DNA from: Aquimarina sp. MAR_2010_214
GTDB taxonomy: Bacteria; Bacteroidota; Bacteroidia; Flavobacteriales; Flavobacteriaceae
DNA: 64,000 nucleotides
Assembly (NCBI RefSeq): GCF_002846555.1
Contig: NZ_PJMS01000001.1
Coordinates: 4,981,501 to 5,045,500 of the forward strand
Direction: 5' to 3'
The notes under the pieces were generated by a model. The model was not told where the DNA came from, ran no database searches, and saw only the letters and a list, made by a program, of their open reading frames with translations. Below, in pieces: positions 53,077-62,374 of this stretch. Made by a program: the position numbers and the translations under genes. Position 1 is the stretch's first letter; the number at the start of each line of letters is the position of its first letter.

Positions 53077-53619
53077 TTAATTAATTAACGATAATTCATT
53101 ATCATTTGGGATATTATACTCATCGCAAGAGACCCTTTTACTTGCATATGATTCTGGTGTAATTTCTATCCAATAATCATCACCAAAAAAGTTAAAGAAA
53201 TAACGATTATCGATATACACTTCAAACACTTCTACTACTTTATAATCCCTATCATTTTCAATTTGAGAATTAGTAGTGTCTCTATCCTGAATTGAAACAT
53301 ATTTTTCTTTAAGATAATGAAGATAAATCGAGTCTTTGCAAAAAAGAATATGCTTTGGTTCTCCGCTTCCTCCTTTCCAATTTACATCCCCTCTATCTAT
53401 AGTAAATTCATACTCATAATGATGAGTTGTCCCATAGTTATGTTTTGATAAAATCCCTACATGATTAGTGGTTTTATTCATTTTTTGAACCACCAGATGT
53501 TTCTCATTACCTAATAAAATATTAGTATTATCAATATTTGTTTCAGTTTTTGAAGTACAATTACTGAATATACCTACAATTAACGTAAAACATAATGCTT
53601 TATATATTAAATTTCTCAT
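53077..53619 (-). CDS. Hypothetical lipoprotein
   Basis: A 180-residue protein starting at MRNLIYKALCFTLIVGIFSNC (53619), a lipoprotein signal with Cys21. A longer frame (to 53745) adds 42 residues with no function and hides the signal, so I reject it. The mature part has patterned strands (HHYEYEFTIDRGDVNW, YKVVEVFEVYIDNRYFFNFFGDDYWIEI) and may be a small beta-sandwich. No family recognised. Confidence 0.6.
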   Translation of the reverse strand: MRNLIYKALCFTLIVGIFSNCTSKTETNIDNTNILLGNEKHLVVQKMNKTTNHVGILSKHNYGTTHHYEYEFTIDRGDVNWKGGSGEPKHILFCKDSIYLHYLKEKYVSIQDRDTTNSQIENDRDYKVVEVFEVYIDNRYFFNFFGDDYWIEITPESYASKRVSCDEYNIPNDNELSLIN

Positions 53620-53800
53620 TCTATTATTTCTCACCTTTATGACAGTGATGTAAAAACATTTATATACGTCACTTAAGCATTTCTTTTTTGGTATTTTTTC
53701 TATCTTGTTTATTAATATCTTGAAACCGATATTAATAAATACCATTAGGAAGCCATATTCATCTATACGATCAAGTAATCTTTAAAACTTCTATAAAAAC

Positions 53801-55189
53801 CTATTTCATTCCATACTTATCAAAAAGATATATCAAACTGGTCATTGTAGCAGCACCTAGTTCGAGTTCTCGTTTATTAACGGCATCAAAAGTATCATTT
53901 TTAGCATGGTGATAATCAAAGTAACGTTGTGAATCTGGTCGTAATCCAGCAAGTACGATTCCTTCTTTTTTAAGTGGGCCTATATCCGCACCACTTCCAC
54001 CTTGAGTGAAAGAATGTATCAGATAGGGCTCAAAAAGAGGTTTCCAACTTAGCACTTGAGCAAAATTAGCATCGTCACAATCAAACGAAAAACCTCTGGG
54101 AGTAAACCCTCCTGAGTCGCTTTCCAGAGCGAAAACATGATTTTCTCCTTTATTTTTGGCTACTTTTGCATATTTTTTACCTCCACGTAGTCCATTCTCT
54201 TCATTCATAAACATTACCACGCGAATGGATCGTTTTGGTTTGTATCCAATTTCTTTAAATAATCGAAGTACCTCCATAGATTGTACTATTCCTGCTCCAT
54301 CATCATGAGAACCATCTCCCAAATCCCAAGAATCTAAATGCCCACCAACTACCATATATTCTTTAGGAAATTCACTTCCTGTAATTTCACCAATCACATT
54401 GTATGATTGTACATCTTTCCAGGTACGGCAGTTCATATTAATATGAAATTTAATTTTAGGATTTAATGTTAACATAGAGCTTAACAAATCTGCTCCATTG
54501 GTACTTATTGCAGCAGCAGGGATTTTATCATTATCTTCAAGTTTGCCATAGCTCATTGCTCCAGTATGTGGGAAATCATCTAGCCTAAGATTCATAGAGC
54601 GTACAATTACTCCTACAGCACCAAACTTAGCTGCTTCTGCCGCTCCAGAATATCGCTGATCTACACACCCTCCATATGCCCTAAATGTTTCAATAAGATC
54701 TGCTTGCATGGGCCTGTTAAAAAATACTATTTTCCCTTCAATCTTAGCTGTCCCTAATTTTTTGAGTTCTTCTAATCCTTTAACTTCGATAATAGGGGCT
54801 TTAATCCCCCCTATTGGCGTCGGCACAGAACCTCCTAATGCACAAATTGGTACATTAGTCGTTACGCCTGGTTCTGTTTCGATATAGGCAAATTCTGTTA
54901 CCCCACGAGTCCATTTGGGTACCATTACAGGTTGTAACCATACTTTATCCAAACCTAGCTTTTTTAATTCTTTTTCTCCCCATTCTACAGCTAGTTGTGC
55001 ATTTACAGATCCCGAAAGTCTTCCTCCGATCTGATTGGAAAGATAATCCAGCCATGCATAACTTTTACCATTAAGTAGTGAGGTGTCGTATATTTTTTTT
55101 AATGTAGCGGCATCTTCTTTTGCTTCATTTTGTGCAAAACCATTAAATGATAAAATTGCAAAAATGACAGGGATTATAATTCTTACCAT
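53801..55189 (-). CDS. Secreted M28-family metallopeptidase
   Basis: The 462-residue zinc exopeptidase has a signal peptide (ending FNGFAQ, about 19) and a PA-like domain in the middle (about 100-240). The M28 zinc ligands follow: VGGHLDSWDLGDGSHDDGAG with His and the bridging Asp, EENGLRGG with the catalytic Glu pair, and DYHHAKNDTFD with the last His. It resembles carboxypeptidase Q (plasma glutamate carboxypeptidase), which cuts dipeptides. It acts in the periplasm or outside the cell. It lies 17 bases after the polyphosphate kinase gene and is probably in one operon. Confidence 0.92.
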   Translation of the reverse strand: MVRIIIPVIFAILSFNGFAQNEAKEDAATLKKIYDTSLLNGKSYAWLDYLSNQIGGRLSGSVNAQLAVEWGEKELKKLGLDKVWLQPVMVPKWTRGVTEFAYIETEPGVTTNVPICALGGSVPTPIGGIKAPIIEVKGLEELKKLGTAKIEGKIVFFNRPMQADLIETFRAYGGCVDQRYSGAAEAAKFGAVGVIVRSMNLRLDDFPHTGAMSYGKLEDNDKIPAAAISTNGADLLSSMLTLNPKIKFHINMNCRTWKDVQSYNVIGEITGSEFPKEYMVVGGHLDSWDLGDGSHDDGAGIVQSMEVLRLFKEIGYKPKRSIRVVMFMNEENGLRGGKKYAKVAKNKGENHVFALESDSGGFTPRGFSFDCDDANFAQVLSWKPLFEPYLIHSFTQGGSGADIGPLKKEGIVLAGLRPDSQRYFDYHHAKNDTFDAVNKRELELGAATMTSLIYLFDKYGMK

Positions 55190-55206
55190 AGTATTTTTAA
55201 ACTTTT

Positions 55207-56085
55207 TTATTCGTTCTCTAATTCTTGTTTATATAGATCCAGGTTAGCTTTTGTCTTATTATCTAATTCTGGCTCTTGTATATCTTCATATTCTTTTAGC
55301 GTAGTATACAAAGTTTTTGCTACAATATATCTTGCTACGGGTTTATTATCTGCAGGAATCACATACCAAGGAGCATGTGGTAAAGAAGTTTTATTTATAG
55401 CATCCTGATAACAATCTTGATATTGATCCCAAAGTTTGCGTTCTTTTAGATCTCCAGCAGAAAACTTCCAATTCTTTTCTTTCTTCTCTAGCCTGCGAAG
55501 CAATCTATTCTTTTGCTCTTCTTTTGATAAATGTAAATAGAATTTATAAATCAAAGTGCCATTTTCTGCAATGTGTTTTTCAAAATTTCGAATTTGTTCA
55601 AAACGTTTATCCCAGAATGTATCATTAATATCTTCAACTGTATTGATATGAGGAATATTTTCTCCCATTATATATTCTGGATGCACTCGTGTTACCAAAA
55701 CATTTTCATAATGTGTTCTATTGAAGACTCCAAACTTTCCTCGTTGTGGCAGAGCAATATAATGTCTCCATAAATAATCATGACCTAATTCTAATGCTGT
55801 GGGTACTTTAAAACTATGAACGATAATGCCGCGAGTATTAAAATCTTTAAATACTTCTCTTATCAAACTATCTTTACCCGCAGTATCCATACCTTGAAGA
55901 CAAACTAGCACAGCATATTTGCCATGTGCGTATAAGGTATCCTGAAGTTTTCCTAATTTCTCTCGTGTTTCTTCGAGTGCTGCCTCGATTTTTTTTTCGC
56001 TTTCATCAAGATCAAAAGTGGTTGGGATTTTGGATAATTCTATGGCATTAGACACCATAAAATCTTCGTGATGTATCTTCTTCAT
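55207..56085 (-). CDS. Polyphosphate kinase 2 (PPK2) family protein
   Basis: This 292-residue kinase has Walker A GMDTAGKDSLIRE (about 64-76), the lid Arg motif HYIALPQRGKFGVFNRTHYENV (in part) and Walker B-like positions after that. PPK2 moves phosphate between polyphosphate and nucleotides; class I acts on diphosphates, class III (AMP and ADP) is another option. It should act in the cytoplasm. It starts the two-gene unit with the M28 peptidase. Confidence 0.9.
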   Translation of the reverse strand: MKKIHHEDFMVSNAIELSKIPTTFDLDESEKKIEAALEETREKLGKLQDTLYAHGKYAVLVCLQGMDTAGKDSLIREVFKDFNTRGIIVHSFKVPTALELGHDYLWRHYIALPQRGKFGVFNRTHYENVLVTRVHPEYIMGENIPHINTVEDINDTFWDKRFEQIRNFEKHIAENGTLIYKFYLHLSKEEQKNRLLRRLEKKEKNWKFSAGDLKERKLWDQYQDCYQDAINKTSLPHAPWYVIPADNKPVARYIVAKTLYTTLKEYEDIQEPELDNKTKANLDLYKQELENE

Positions 56086-56217
56086 ACTATGATTTGTGTT
56101 ATCACCCGAAAGATACTAAAGTTTTGGGTTTGTAGGAAGATAGTTTACTATTCCCTTCTTTTTGCTTTATTTTTTAACAATTTATATGGGGTAGGTAATC
56201 CGAAAAGGTAAGAAAAT

Positions 56218-56739
56218 CTATCTAGCATAGAAATCGTAGCTAAAACCTATCATAAAAGTATCATATCTTCGTCCTAAGCTCTTAATATTAAGCTCTGCAA
56301 AAATGTGAACAGGTATAGAAATCTGATGTAAAGCTCTTATTTTAATTTGTGCTCCGTGATTAAAACTTCCTGTTCTAAATCCCAAGAAAGCATCATCTTC
56401 AATTGCTTCAAATTCATCCGAATCATTACCTAAATATCCTATACCTGCAGTTATAGTAGTAGGATACCAATTAAATAGAATTAAATTTACTCCAATCGCC
56501 AGTTCATTATATCCTTCATACTCCTCATCAGCACCTATAGCAAATGAACGATTATATTCGCCTATAAAAGTAGTGTAGCAATTAAAAGCATATTCTATCC
56601 TGGCTCCTAATGCTAATTCATTTTCAAGTCCAAAGTTTTTTGCAGCGGCAAATCCATAATTAGTTGCTCCCGGATCATATTGAGCAAAAGACACATAAGG
56701 TATACACGACAATAAAATCAAAAATAAAGCTTTTCTCAT
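56218..56739 (-). CDS. Small outer-membrane beta-barrel-like protein
   Basis: A 173-residue protein with a signal peptide (ending SFAQ, about 19) and alternating strands (RIEYAFNCYTTFIGEYNRSF, GVNLILFNWYPTTITAGIGYLG), ending in FSYDFYAR with an aromatic at the end. This is the profile of an eight-stranded outer-membrane barrel of unknown function. It lies downstream of the operon of the response regulator after 112 bases. Confidence 0.6.
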   Translation of the reverse strand: MRKALFLILLSCIPYVSFAQYDPGATNYGFAAAKNFGLENELALGARIEYAFNCYTTFIGEYNRSFAIGADEEYEGYNELAIGVNLILFNWYPTTITAGIGYLGNDSDEFEAIEDDAFLGFRTGSFNHGAQIKIRALHQISIPVHIFAELNIKSLGRRYDTFMIGFSYDFYAR

Positions 56740-56851
56740 TATTTAGAACATATACTAGAATTGGTCGTAATATAAGACGTATTAATTACAATAATTCTTC
56801 GAATAAAAAACACAATCAACACTATCTATAAATAAGATCAAATACTTATGA

Positions 56852-58015
56852 TTATTTAGCTGCGAAAAGTTTTACATCTTCTTCGCTTACTTCATTACCT
56901 CCAAGAATAATCAGACGCTCAACCACATTGCGTAGCTCTCTGATATTACCTGTCCAATCATATTGCTGTAATTGCTTTATAGCTTTAGCTGAAAATGTTT
57001 TAACTGGTGATCCTTGTTCTTTTGATATTTTTTTGGCAAAATATCCTATCAATAAAGGAATATCCTCTCTTCTATCATTTAACGCAGGTACTTTTACCAA
57101 AATCACTGCCAATCTATGATACAGATCTTCTCTAAATCTATTTTCTGATATTTCTTTCTTCAAATCTTTGTTAGTTGCAGCAACTACACGTACATCTACT
57201 TTGATATCCTTATCACTACCTACTCTTTGTATTTTATTTTCTTGTAATGCTCTAAGCACTTTTGCTTGTGCAGAAAGGCTCATATCTCCAATTTCGTCAA
57301 GAAATATGGTTCCTCCATTAGCTGCTTCAAACTTACCTGCTCGGTCTTTATTAGCTGATGTAAATGCTCCTTTTACATGCCCAAAAAGTTCACTTTCTAT
57401 CAATTCTCCAGGTATTGCCGCACAATTCACTTCTATCATTGGTCCTTTTGAGCGCTCACTTTTTTGGTGAATCCAGTGGGCTACTAGCTCTTTACCCGTA
57501 CCATTGGAACCTGTAATTAAAACTCTTGCATCTGTCGCAGCAACTTTTTCGATTATGTTTTTGATATCAGAAATAGCTTTTGATTCTCCTATCATCTCAT
57601 AATTTTTGGAGACTTTTTTCTTAAGCATCTTATTCTCTACGACCAATTCCTTGCGATCTAAGGCGTTACGTACTGTATTAAGTAAACGGTTAAGATCTGG
57701 CGGTTTAGAAATATAGTCAAAAGCACCTAACCTCATTGTATTTACAGCGGTATCGAGATCTCCATGGCCAGAAATCATGACAATAGGAATCTCGGGTTTT
57801 ATCTTTTTTATAGCCTCTAGCACTTCTACTCCATCCATTTTTGGCATTTTGATATCGCAGAGTACAAGATCATAATCATCTGTTTTAATTTTTTCTATTC
57901 CAGAAAGGCCATCTTCGGCTTCAAAGACTTCATATTTATCATTCTCTTCAGATAGAATTTTCACTAGGACTCTACGGATTGCTGCTTCGTCTTCGATTAC
58001 TAATATTTTTGCCAT
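56852..58015 (-). CDS. Receiver-AAA+ sigma-54-type regulator without DNA-binding domain
   Basis: The 387 residues consist of a receiver (phospho-acceptor Asp54 in LVLCDIKMPKMDG, Lys in the SKPPDLNRL loop) and a sigma-54-activator AAA+ domain. The latter has Walker A GSNGTGKE, GAFTSA, which touches sigma-54, Walker B GTIFLDEIGD and Arg fingers near the end. Usual family members have a Fis-type helix-turn-helix of 50-60 residues behind it; here the protein ends at VSEEDVKLFAAK. It must therefore find promoters without its own DNA binding, or act as an unusual AAA+ switch. It is translationally coupled to the gene before: the stop and start share one base (TAATG). Confidence 0.88.
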   Translation of the reverse strand: MAKILVIEDEAAIRRVLVKILSEENDKYEVFEAEDGLSGIEKIKTDDYDLVLCDIKMPKMDGVEVLEAIKKIKPEIPIVMISGHGDLDTAVNTMRLGAFDYISKPPDLNRLLNTVRNALDRKELVVENKMLKKKVSKNYEMIGESKAISDIKNIIEKVAATDARVLITGSNGTGKELVAHWIHQKSERSKGPMIEVNCAAIPGELIESELFGHVKGAFTSANKDRAGKFEAANGGTIFLDEIGDMSLSAQAKVLRALQENKIQRVGSDKDIKVDVRVVAATNKDLKKEISENRFREDLYHRLAVILVKVPALNDRREDIPLLIGYFAKKISKEQGSPVKTFSAKAIKQLQQYDWTGNIRELRNVVERLIILGGNEVSEEDVKLFAAK

Positions 58016-58914
58016 TATATTTTAAATTTTATTCCACTACGAAAGTAGAGTGTATTTTTATCATTGATTATTAATACATTTTCTTGATCACGATCTCGTA
58101 AACGAATTTCGTTACTTAATGTATACCCTGCATAGGTGTAGAACAATAAATGTTCCGTAAAATAATATTCGTATCCCAATGCGCTCATAACAGTTAACAT
58201 CGAGACATTTTCTATTATTTTTGTGTTTCCATTCTCATTTACAAATGCTCTGTTATTTTGCAAATTACCATAAAAACGATCTAATCCAACAAAAGCCTGG
58301 AGCCTACTTTTTTCATTAAAAAAATATTTAAGATTTGTTTTAGGAGTCCCAATAGCATAGGACCAACTTTGGTGAAATCTTTTAAAATAATTAATGATAG
58401 GAAGCGGAAGATTAAGACTTGCTGGATTAGTATACTGCACTCCTACAACCAAACGAGCTGTTTTTGGTTTTTGTATATTTTTATATGTCTTTACAAAATA
58501 CACAGATCCTCTGTATCTAAAATCACCTCTTTCTATTCCTGATCCTTCAAAATTAGATGAAATCCCAACTCCGAATTTAGTACCAAATCGCCAATCATTT
58601 TTCATCTTAAATGTATACCCCAATTCTATCGCAGCAGTATGAAAACCATTTAAATCTTCTTGACCATCAAATCCCAACTCATCATCTATCTGTAAATTAT
58701 TAAATCTATATTGTGCACCAATTACCAGATAGGTTCCTTTATCATCCATCTTAATAGGATAATTAGCAGAAATTCTAAAACGACTATAGGTATTATCACT
58801 ATCAGCTTGGGGGACATATGTATATTCGATTCTTGCTAAATCAGTACTCTGACAACGTACGCCATTAAAGCTGTATAATAGTATGCATATAAAAATCAGG
58901 TGCTTCTTTCTCAT
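58015..58914 (-). CDS. DUF6268-type outer-membrane beta-barrel protein
   Basis: The 299-residue protein has a signal peptide (ending VRCQ, about 22) and barrel-like strands throughout (YSRFRISANYPI, YLVIGAQYRFNNL, YRGSVYFVKTYK), ending FRSGIKFKI. It matches my memory of the DUF6268 outer-membrane family. It is encoded between an MscS channel and the AAA+ regulator and overlaps the latter by one base. Its function is unknown; the setting suggests an envelope-stress or osmotic role. Confidence 0.7.
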   Translation of the reverse strand: MRKKHLIFICILLYSFNGVRCQSTDLARIEYTYVPQADSDNTYSRFRISANYPIKMDDKGTYLVIGAQYRFNNLQIDDELGFDGQEDLNGFHTAAIELGYTFKMKNDWRFGTKFGVGISSNFEGSGIERGDFRYRGSVYFVKTYKNIQKPKTARLVVGVQYTNPASLNLPLPIINYFKRFHQSWSYAIGTPKTNLKYFFNEKSRLQAFVGLDRFYGNLQNNRAFVNENGNTKIIENVSMLTVMSALGYEYYFTEHLLFYTYAGYTLSNEIRLRDRDQENVLIINDKNTLYFRSGIKFKI

Positions 58915-58952
58915 TTTTGAGGCGTATGTTGTACTTTTCTATCTATTCTACT

Positions 58953-59840
58953 TCATTCTTTTATAATGGTAACTTCGCGTTGTGGGAAAGGAATATTAAC
59001 CTTATGCTCTCTAAACAAACGATCGATTTCAAATCGTATTTCACTTTGCGGTATTACTGCTTGAAAACTATCATTGATACTAAATATTAATTTGAAATTT
59101 AATGAACTATCTGCAAAATCTGTAAAAAGAACTAATGGAGCTGGTTCTTTTAAAACATAGGTATTAGATAGTGCCGCTTTGGTTAGCAATTCTTTAACCA
59201 ACTCTGTGTCACTACCATAAGCGACGCCAACTGCTACAGACTCTCTTGTAACTTTTCCATTTTGAGTCCAATTATATAGTATCGATGTTAAATATTTATG
59301 ATTAGGAATAATTAATACCTTATTATCTATGGTTACAGCTCTGGTAGTCCTTAATTTAATTTCTTCTACTCGTCCTACTTTATCATCTAACTCTATAATA
59401 TCACCAACATGTACTGTTTGATCAATAAAAATAAAAATGCCTGATAAGATATCTTGTATAAAAGTTTGTAACGCTAGTCCTACACCAACTAATAATGCAG
59501 CAGAAGCGGCAAATATTGCTGTGATATTAAAACCGATACTATCTAATGTAAAGAAAATGACTATGAGGTAAACAAAATATTTTGAAAATGAGAATACTGA
59601 TTCAAATTTTTGCCTGTCTCCTTTATTTAATTTTCTGGTAACAATTCTTTTAAAAAACCTAAGAAAAGCAAAAGTAATAACAAGAATAAGAAGTACAAAA
59701 AGTAACAATCCGACGGTTAATTTAATCTGATGTTCTTCTCCAAAAGAAAAAATTTCATAATTAAAAAAATCTTGCAGGGTATCCCAAATATTTTTAGAAA
59801 TAACTTCTTTTACTTGCTCTGCAATTTCTTCCTGCATCAT
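58953..59840 (-). CDS. Small-conductance mechanosensitive channel (MscS family)
   Basis: A 295-residue channel with an N-terminal amphipathic part, three spans (about 37-60, 85-102 and 105-137) and the MscS pore helix (AALLVGVGLALQTFIQDILSG) with Gly/Ala packing. The beta domain (HVGDIIELDDKVGRVEEI) and the alpha/beta cage follow. MscS opens on membrane tension and releases solutes. It lies four bases after the ABC permease gene and 38 bases before the barrel gene, so it is in the same operon. Confidence 0.92.
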   Translation of the reverse strand: MMQEEIAEQVKEVISKNIWDTLQDFFNYEIFSFGEEHQIKLTVGLLLFVLLILVITFAFLRFFKRIVTRKLNKGDRQKFESVFSFSKYFVYLIVIFFTLDSIGFNITAIFAASAALLVGVGLALQTFIQDILSGIFIFIDQTVHVGDIIELDDKVGRVEEIKLRTTRAVTIDNKVLIIPNHKYLTSILYNWTQNGKVTRESVAVGVAYGSDTELVKELLTKAALSNTYVLKEPAPLVLFTDFADSSLNFKLIFSINDSFQAVIPQSEIRFEIDRLFREHKVNIPFPQREVTIIKE

Positions 59841-59844
59841 AATA

Positions 59845-61143
59845 CTAATATTTCATCCATTTAAATAACTCTTTATAACTTGGTTTTTTACCATACATGA
59901 GTATTCCTACCCTATATATTTTTCCTGCCAGCCATGTGATAAAGATAATACTTCCTACCAATAGAAGCATCGAAATCAATACTTCCCACCAGGGCACTCC
60001 AAAAGGTATACGCATTAGCATAACTATAGGAGAAGTTAAAGGAATCATAGAAAACACTGTAGATACTGTACCATGAGGATTCTCTATTACCGAAAAGAAT
60101 CCTACATAAATTCCAAGCATTAATGGTAAAATAATAGGTAACATGAATTGTTGCGAATCGGTTTCGCTATCAACTGCAGCCCCTATAGCTGCATAGATTG
60201 AGCTATATAAGAAGTATCCTCCTATGAAATAAATGAAAAAAGATACTACCAGGGTTCCCAACGGTAGCTTTATAATATCCTGAAGTATTAGCTGTATTTC
60301 TTGTTGACCATCTTCTTGTAAGATCAATGACTGATCTATACCTGCCGGTTGAGGGTCTATACCAAAAACTGATGTTGCCACAGTAAGCAATACCGATCCT
60401 AAAATTACCCAGATAAGAAACTGAAGAATCCCAGCAAAAGAAGTTCCCAAGATTTTACCCATCATAAGTTGTAATGGTTTTACAGAAGAAATAATAATCT
60501 CTATAATTCGATTAGATTTTTCTTCTATCACAGATCTCATCACCATATTACCATAAATGATAATAAACATCATTAAAAAATACCCTGCTACACCACCAAA
60601 AATCATTTTGATATAACTAGACATCTTTGATGTTTTCTCTCCAGAAAAGTTTTCTATAAGAATATTTACTTTGGCTTTAGAATTCTCTATAACATCCAGA
60701 TCCAACCCTTTTTCTTTAAAATTTTGGTTCGTTAATTTACTAGCTATAATCCCTTCAATTTTATTAATTATTGAAATACTAGGTGCTTCATCTGCGTAAA
60801 ATTGTATCGATTTGGCGAGTTCATTATTGTTACTTTTCTTTGGCACATATAATAACCCATCGAGTTTTTTGATGACCACAGAGTCTTTTGCATCGTTTAA
60901 GGTTAGATGACTATAATCTATATAATCAATATCACTAGAATCTTTAAAATCTGTACTAAATGAACCAGTTTCATCATAGAATGCTACTTTTCGAATCTCA
61001 TCATTGTTTAAAGTAGCTAACCAGGCAATTAAAGAAATCATACCCACCATGATCAAAGGACTTAAAAAGGTCATCACTACAAAGGTTCTATTACGAACAC
61101 GGGCGATAAATTCTCTTTTGATAATTAATTTCAGGTTACTCAT
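59845..61143 (-). CDS. ABC-2 type exporter permease (NatB-like)
   Basis: The 432-residue protein starts at MSNLKLIIKREFIARVRNRTF (61143); a frame open to 61194 would add 17 residues from inside the ATPase gene, and the ATG at 61143 already overlaps that gene by 8 bases. It has one span near the N-terminus, a large periplasmic domain (about 40-170) and then five to six spans, as in NatB/YhaP. With the ATPase gene it makes an exporter, perhaps for Na+, a peptide or a lipid; the substrate is unknown. Confidence 0.88.
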   Translation of the reverse strand: MSNLKLIIKREFIARVRNRTFVVMTFLSPLIMVGMISLIAWLATLNNDEIRKVAFYDETGSFSTDFKDSSDIDYIDYSHLTLNDAKDSVVIKKLDGLLYVPKKSNNNELAKSIQFYADEAPSISIINKIEGIIASKLTNQNFKEKGLDLDVIENSKAKVNILIENFSGEKTSKMSSYIKMIFGGVAGYFLMMFIIIYGNMVMRSVIEEKSNRIIEIIISSVKPLQLMMGKILGTSFAGILQFLIWVILGSVLLTVATSVFGIDPQPAGIDQSLILQEDGQQEIQLILQDIIKLPLGTLVVSFFIYFIGGYFLYSSIYAAIGAAVDSETDSQQFMLPIILPLMLGIYVGFFSVIENPHGTVSTVFSMIPLTSPIVMLMRIPFGVPWWEVLISMLLLVGSIIFITWLAGKIYRVGILMYGKKPSYKELFKWMKY

Positions 61144-62065
61144 TCTCTGTGATGGTTTTAATAAATATCTCGTTAACTCCAGGGATAACCTCATTAAATC
61201 TCATTACTTGACCTTTATCTGATAAGTACTGCAATAACTCATTTGAAGATGTAGCACTATCTATAGTTATTTTCATTTTCAACTGATCATCAATGGTTTT
61301 AAAATCTGCAGGGCTAACATCAAACTTACTTTGCAATGTGGCATACAAATCTGTATCATTTTCAGTTAAAAGACCGACTTCAAAAGTATTAGATTTATAG
61401 GCCCTTTTTATATCTGTCACTTTGCCTTCTAATATTTTTTTAGACTTATTAATTAGCGCGATATGATCACATAATTCTTCTACACTTTCCATACGGTGTG
61501 TAGAAAATATAACAGTTGCTCCTTCATCCCGTAATTGCAGAATTTCATCTTTAATAACAGTTGCATTTATAGGATCAAAACCACTAAAAGGTTCATCAAA
61601 AATAAGTAGTTTGGGTTTATGAAGTACGGTTACAATAAACTGTACTTTTTGCGCCATCCCTTTAGAAAGCTCTTGTATTTTTTTGTTCCACCAATGTGAG
61701 ATGTCAAACTTATCAAACCAATATTTTAATCGCTCTTTAGCTTCTGTTTTACTAAGTCCCTTAAGTTGTGCCAGATACAATGCTTGTTCGCCTACTTTCA
61801 TAGATTTATACAACCCTCTTTCTTCTGGTAAATAACCAATATCTCTAATATGTTGTGGTTTTAGCAGTTCATTATCCAGATACACACTTCCTTTATCAGG
61901 TAATGTAATTTGATTAATGATTCTAATTAGTGTGGTTTTACCAGCTCCGTTAGGGCCAAGTAATCCAAATATACTTCCTTTAGGTACCTGAATTGACACA
62001 TCTTGCAATGCAGTAAAATTTCCAAATTGTTTTGTGGCTTGTTGTACCTCTAAAAGATTAGCCAT
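61136..62065 (-). CDS. ABC transporter ATP-binding protein (NatA-like)
   Basis: A 309-residue ATPase with Walker A GPNGAGKTT, signature ELSKGMAQK (LSGGQ variant with KGM, common in NatA/DrrA group), Walker B LLIFDEPFSG and switch His in STHRMESVEE. The C-terminal 80 residues are the DUF4162 tail of this group. Together with the permease it forms an ABC-2 exporter. It is first in a five-gene minus-strand operon (ATPase, permease, MscS, DUF6268 barrel, AAA+ regulator). Confidence 0.92.
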   Translation of the reverse strand: MANLLEVQQATKQFGNFTALQDVSIQVPKGSIFGLLGPNGAGKTTLIRIINQITLPDKGSVYLDNELLKPQHIRDIGYLPEERGLYKSMKVGEQALYLAQLKGLSKTEAKERLKYWFDKFDISHWWNKKIQELSKGMAQKVQFIVTVLHKPKLLIFDEPFSGFDPINATVIKDEILQLRDEGATVIFSTHRMESVEELCDHIALINKSKKILEGKVTDIKRAYKSNTFEVGLLTENDTDLYATLQSKFDVSPADFKTIDDQLKMKITIDSATSSNELLQYLSDKGQVMRFNEVIPGVNEIFIKTITENE

Positions 62066-62374
62066 AGATAGTAAAATATAATTGTAGTTTAATATGAAAC
62101 CCGAATGATACGAAAACTTAAAAACTTATGCTAATTATGTTAATGATTAATGAGATAAAATGGTTTCTATTCTTTTAAACCAGATTATGTATTAGGATCA
62201 AATCATAAAACAAAACCCACCCTAAATACAAGTATTAAGGATGGGAAAAAAATTGCTATGAAAAAGAAAAATTATCACTAAATGCGCTAGTGATGTCTCA
62301 AATATACGAATTTTTCTTAATCAAACGTTAATAGAATTATAATGATTCGATCTACTTCGAATCATCAAATTTAA
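62066..62374. other. Intergenic stretch between dnaJ and the ABC operon
   Basis: About 309 bases without a reading frame of note. It holds the dnaJ terminator (62216-62245) and must hold the promoter of the ABC-MscS operon, for which I see no clear TAnnTTTG box. Confidence 0.55.
62216..62245 (-). terminator. Terminator after grpE-dnaJ
   Basis: Arms 62216-62228 and 62233-62245 pair at 12 of 13 positions (one mismatch) on the minus strand around a four-base loop, followed by TTTTGTTTT. It lies about 130 bases beyond the dnaJ stop. Confidence 0.75.

Noticed and set aside
53620..53745. 42-codon N-terminal extension of the hypothetical lipoprotein
   Set aside because: It would bury a clean lipoprotein signal peptide that starts at 53619.
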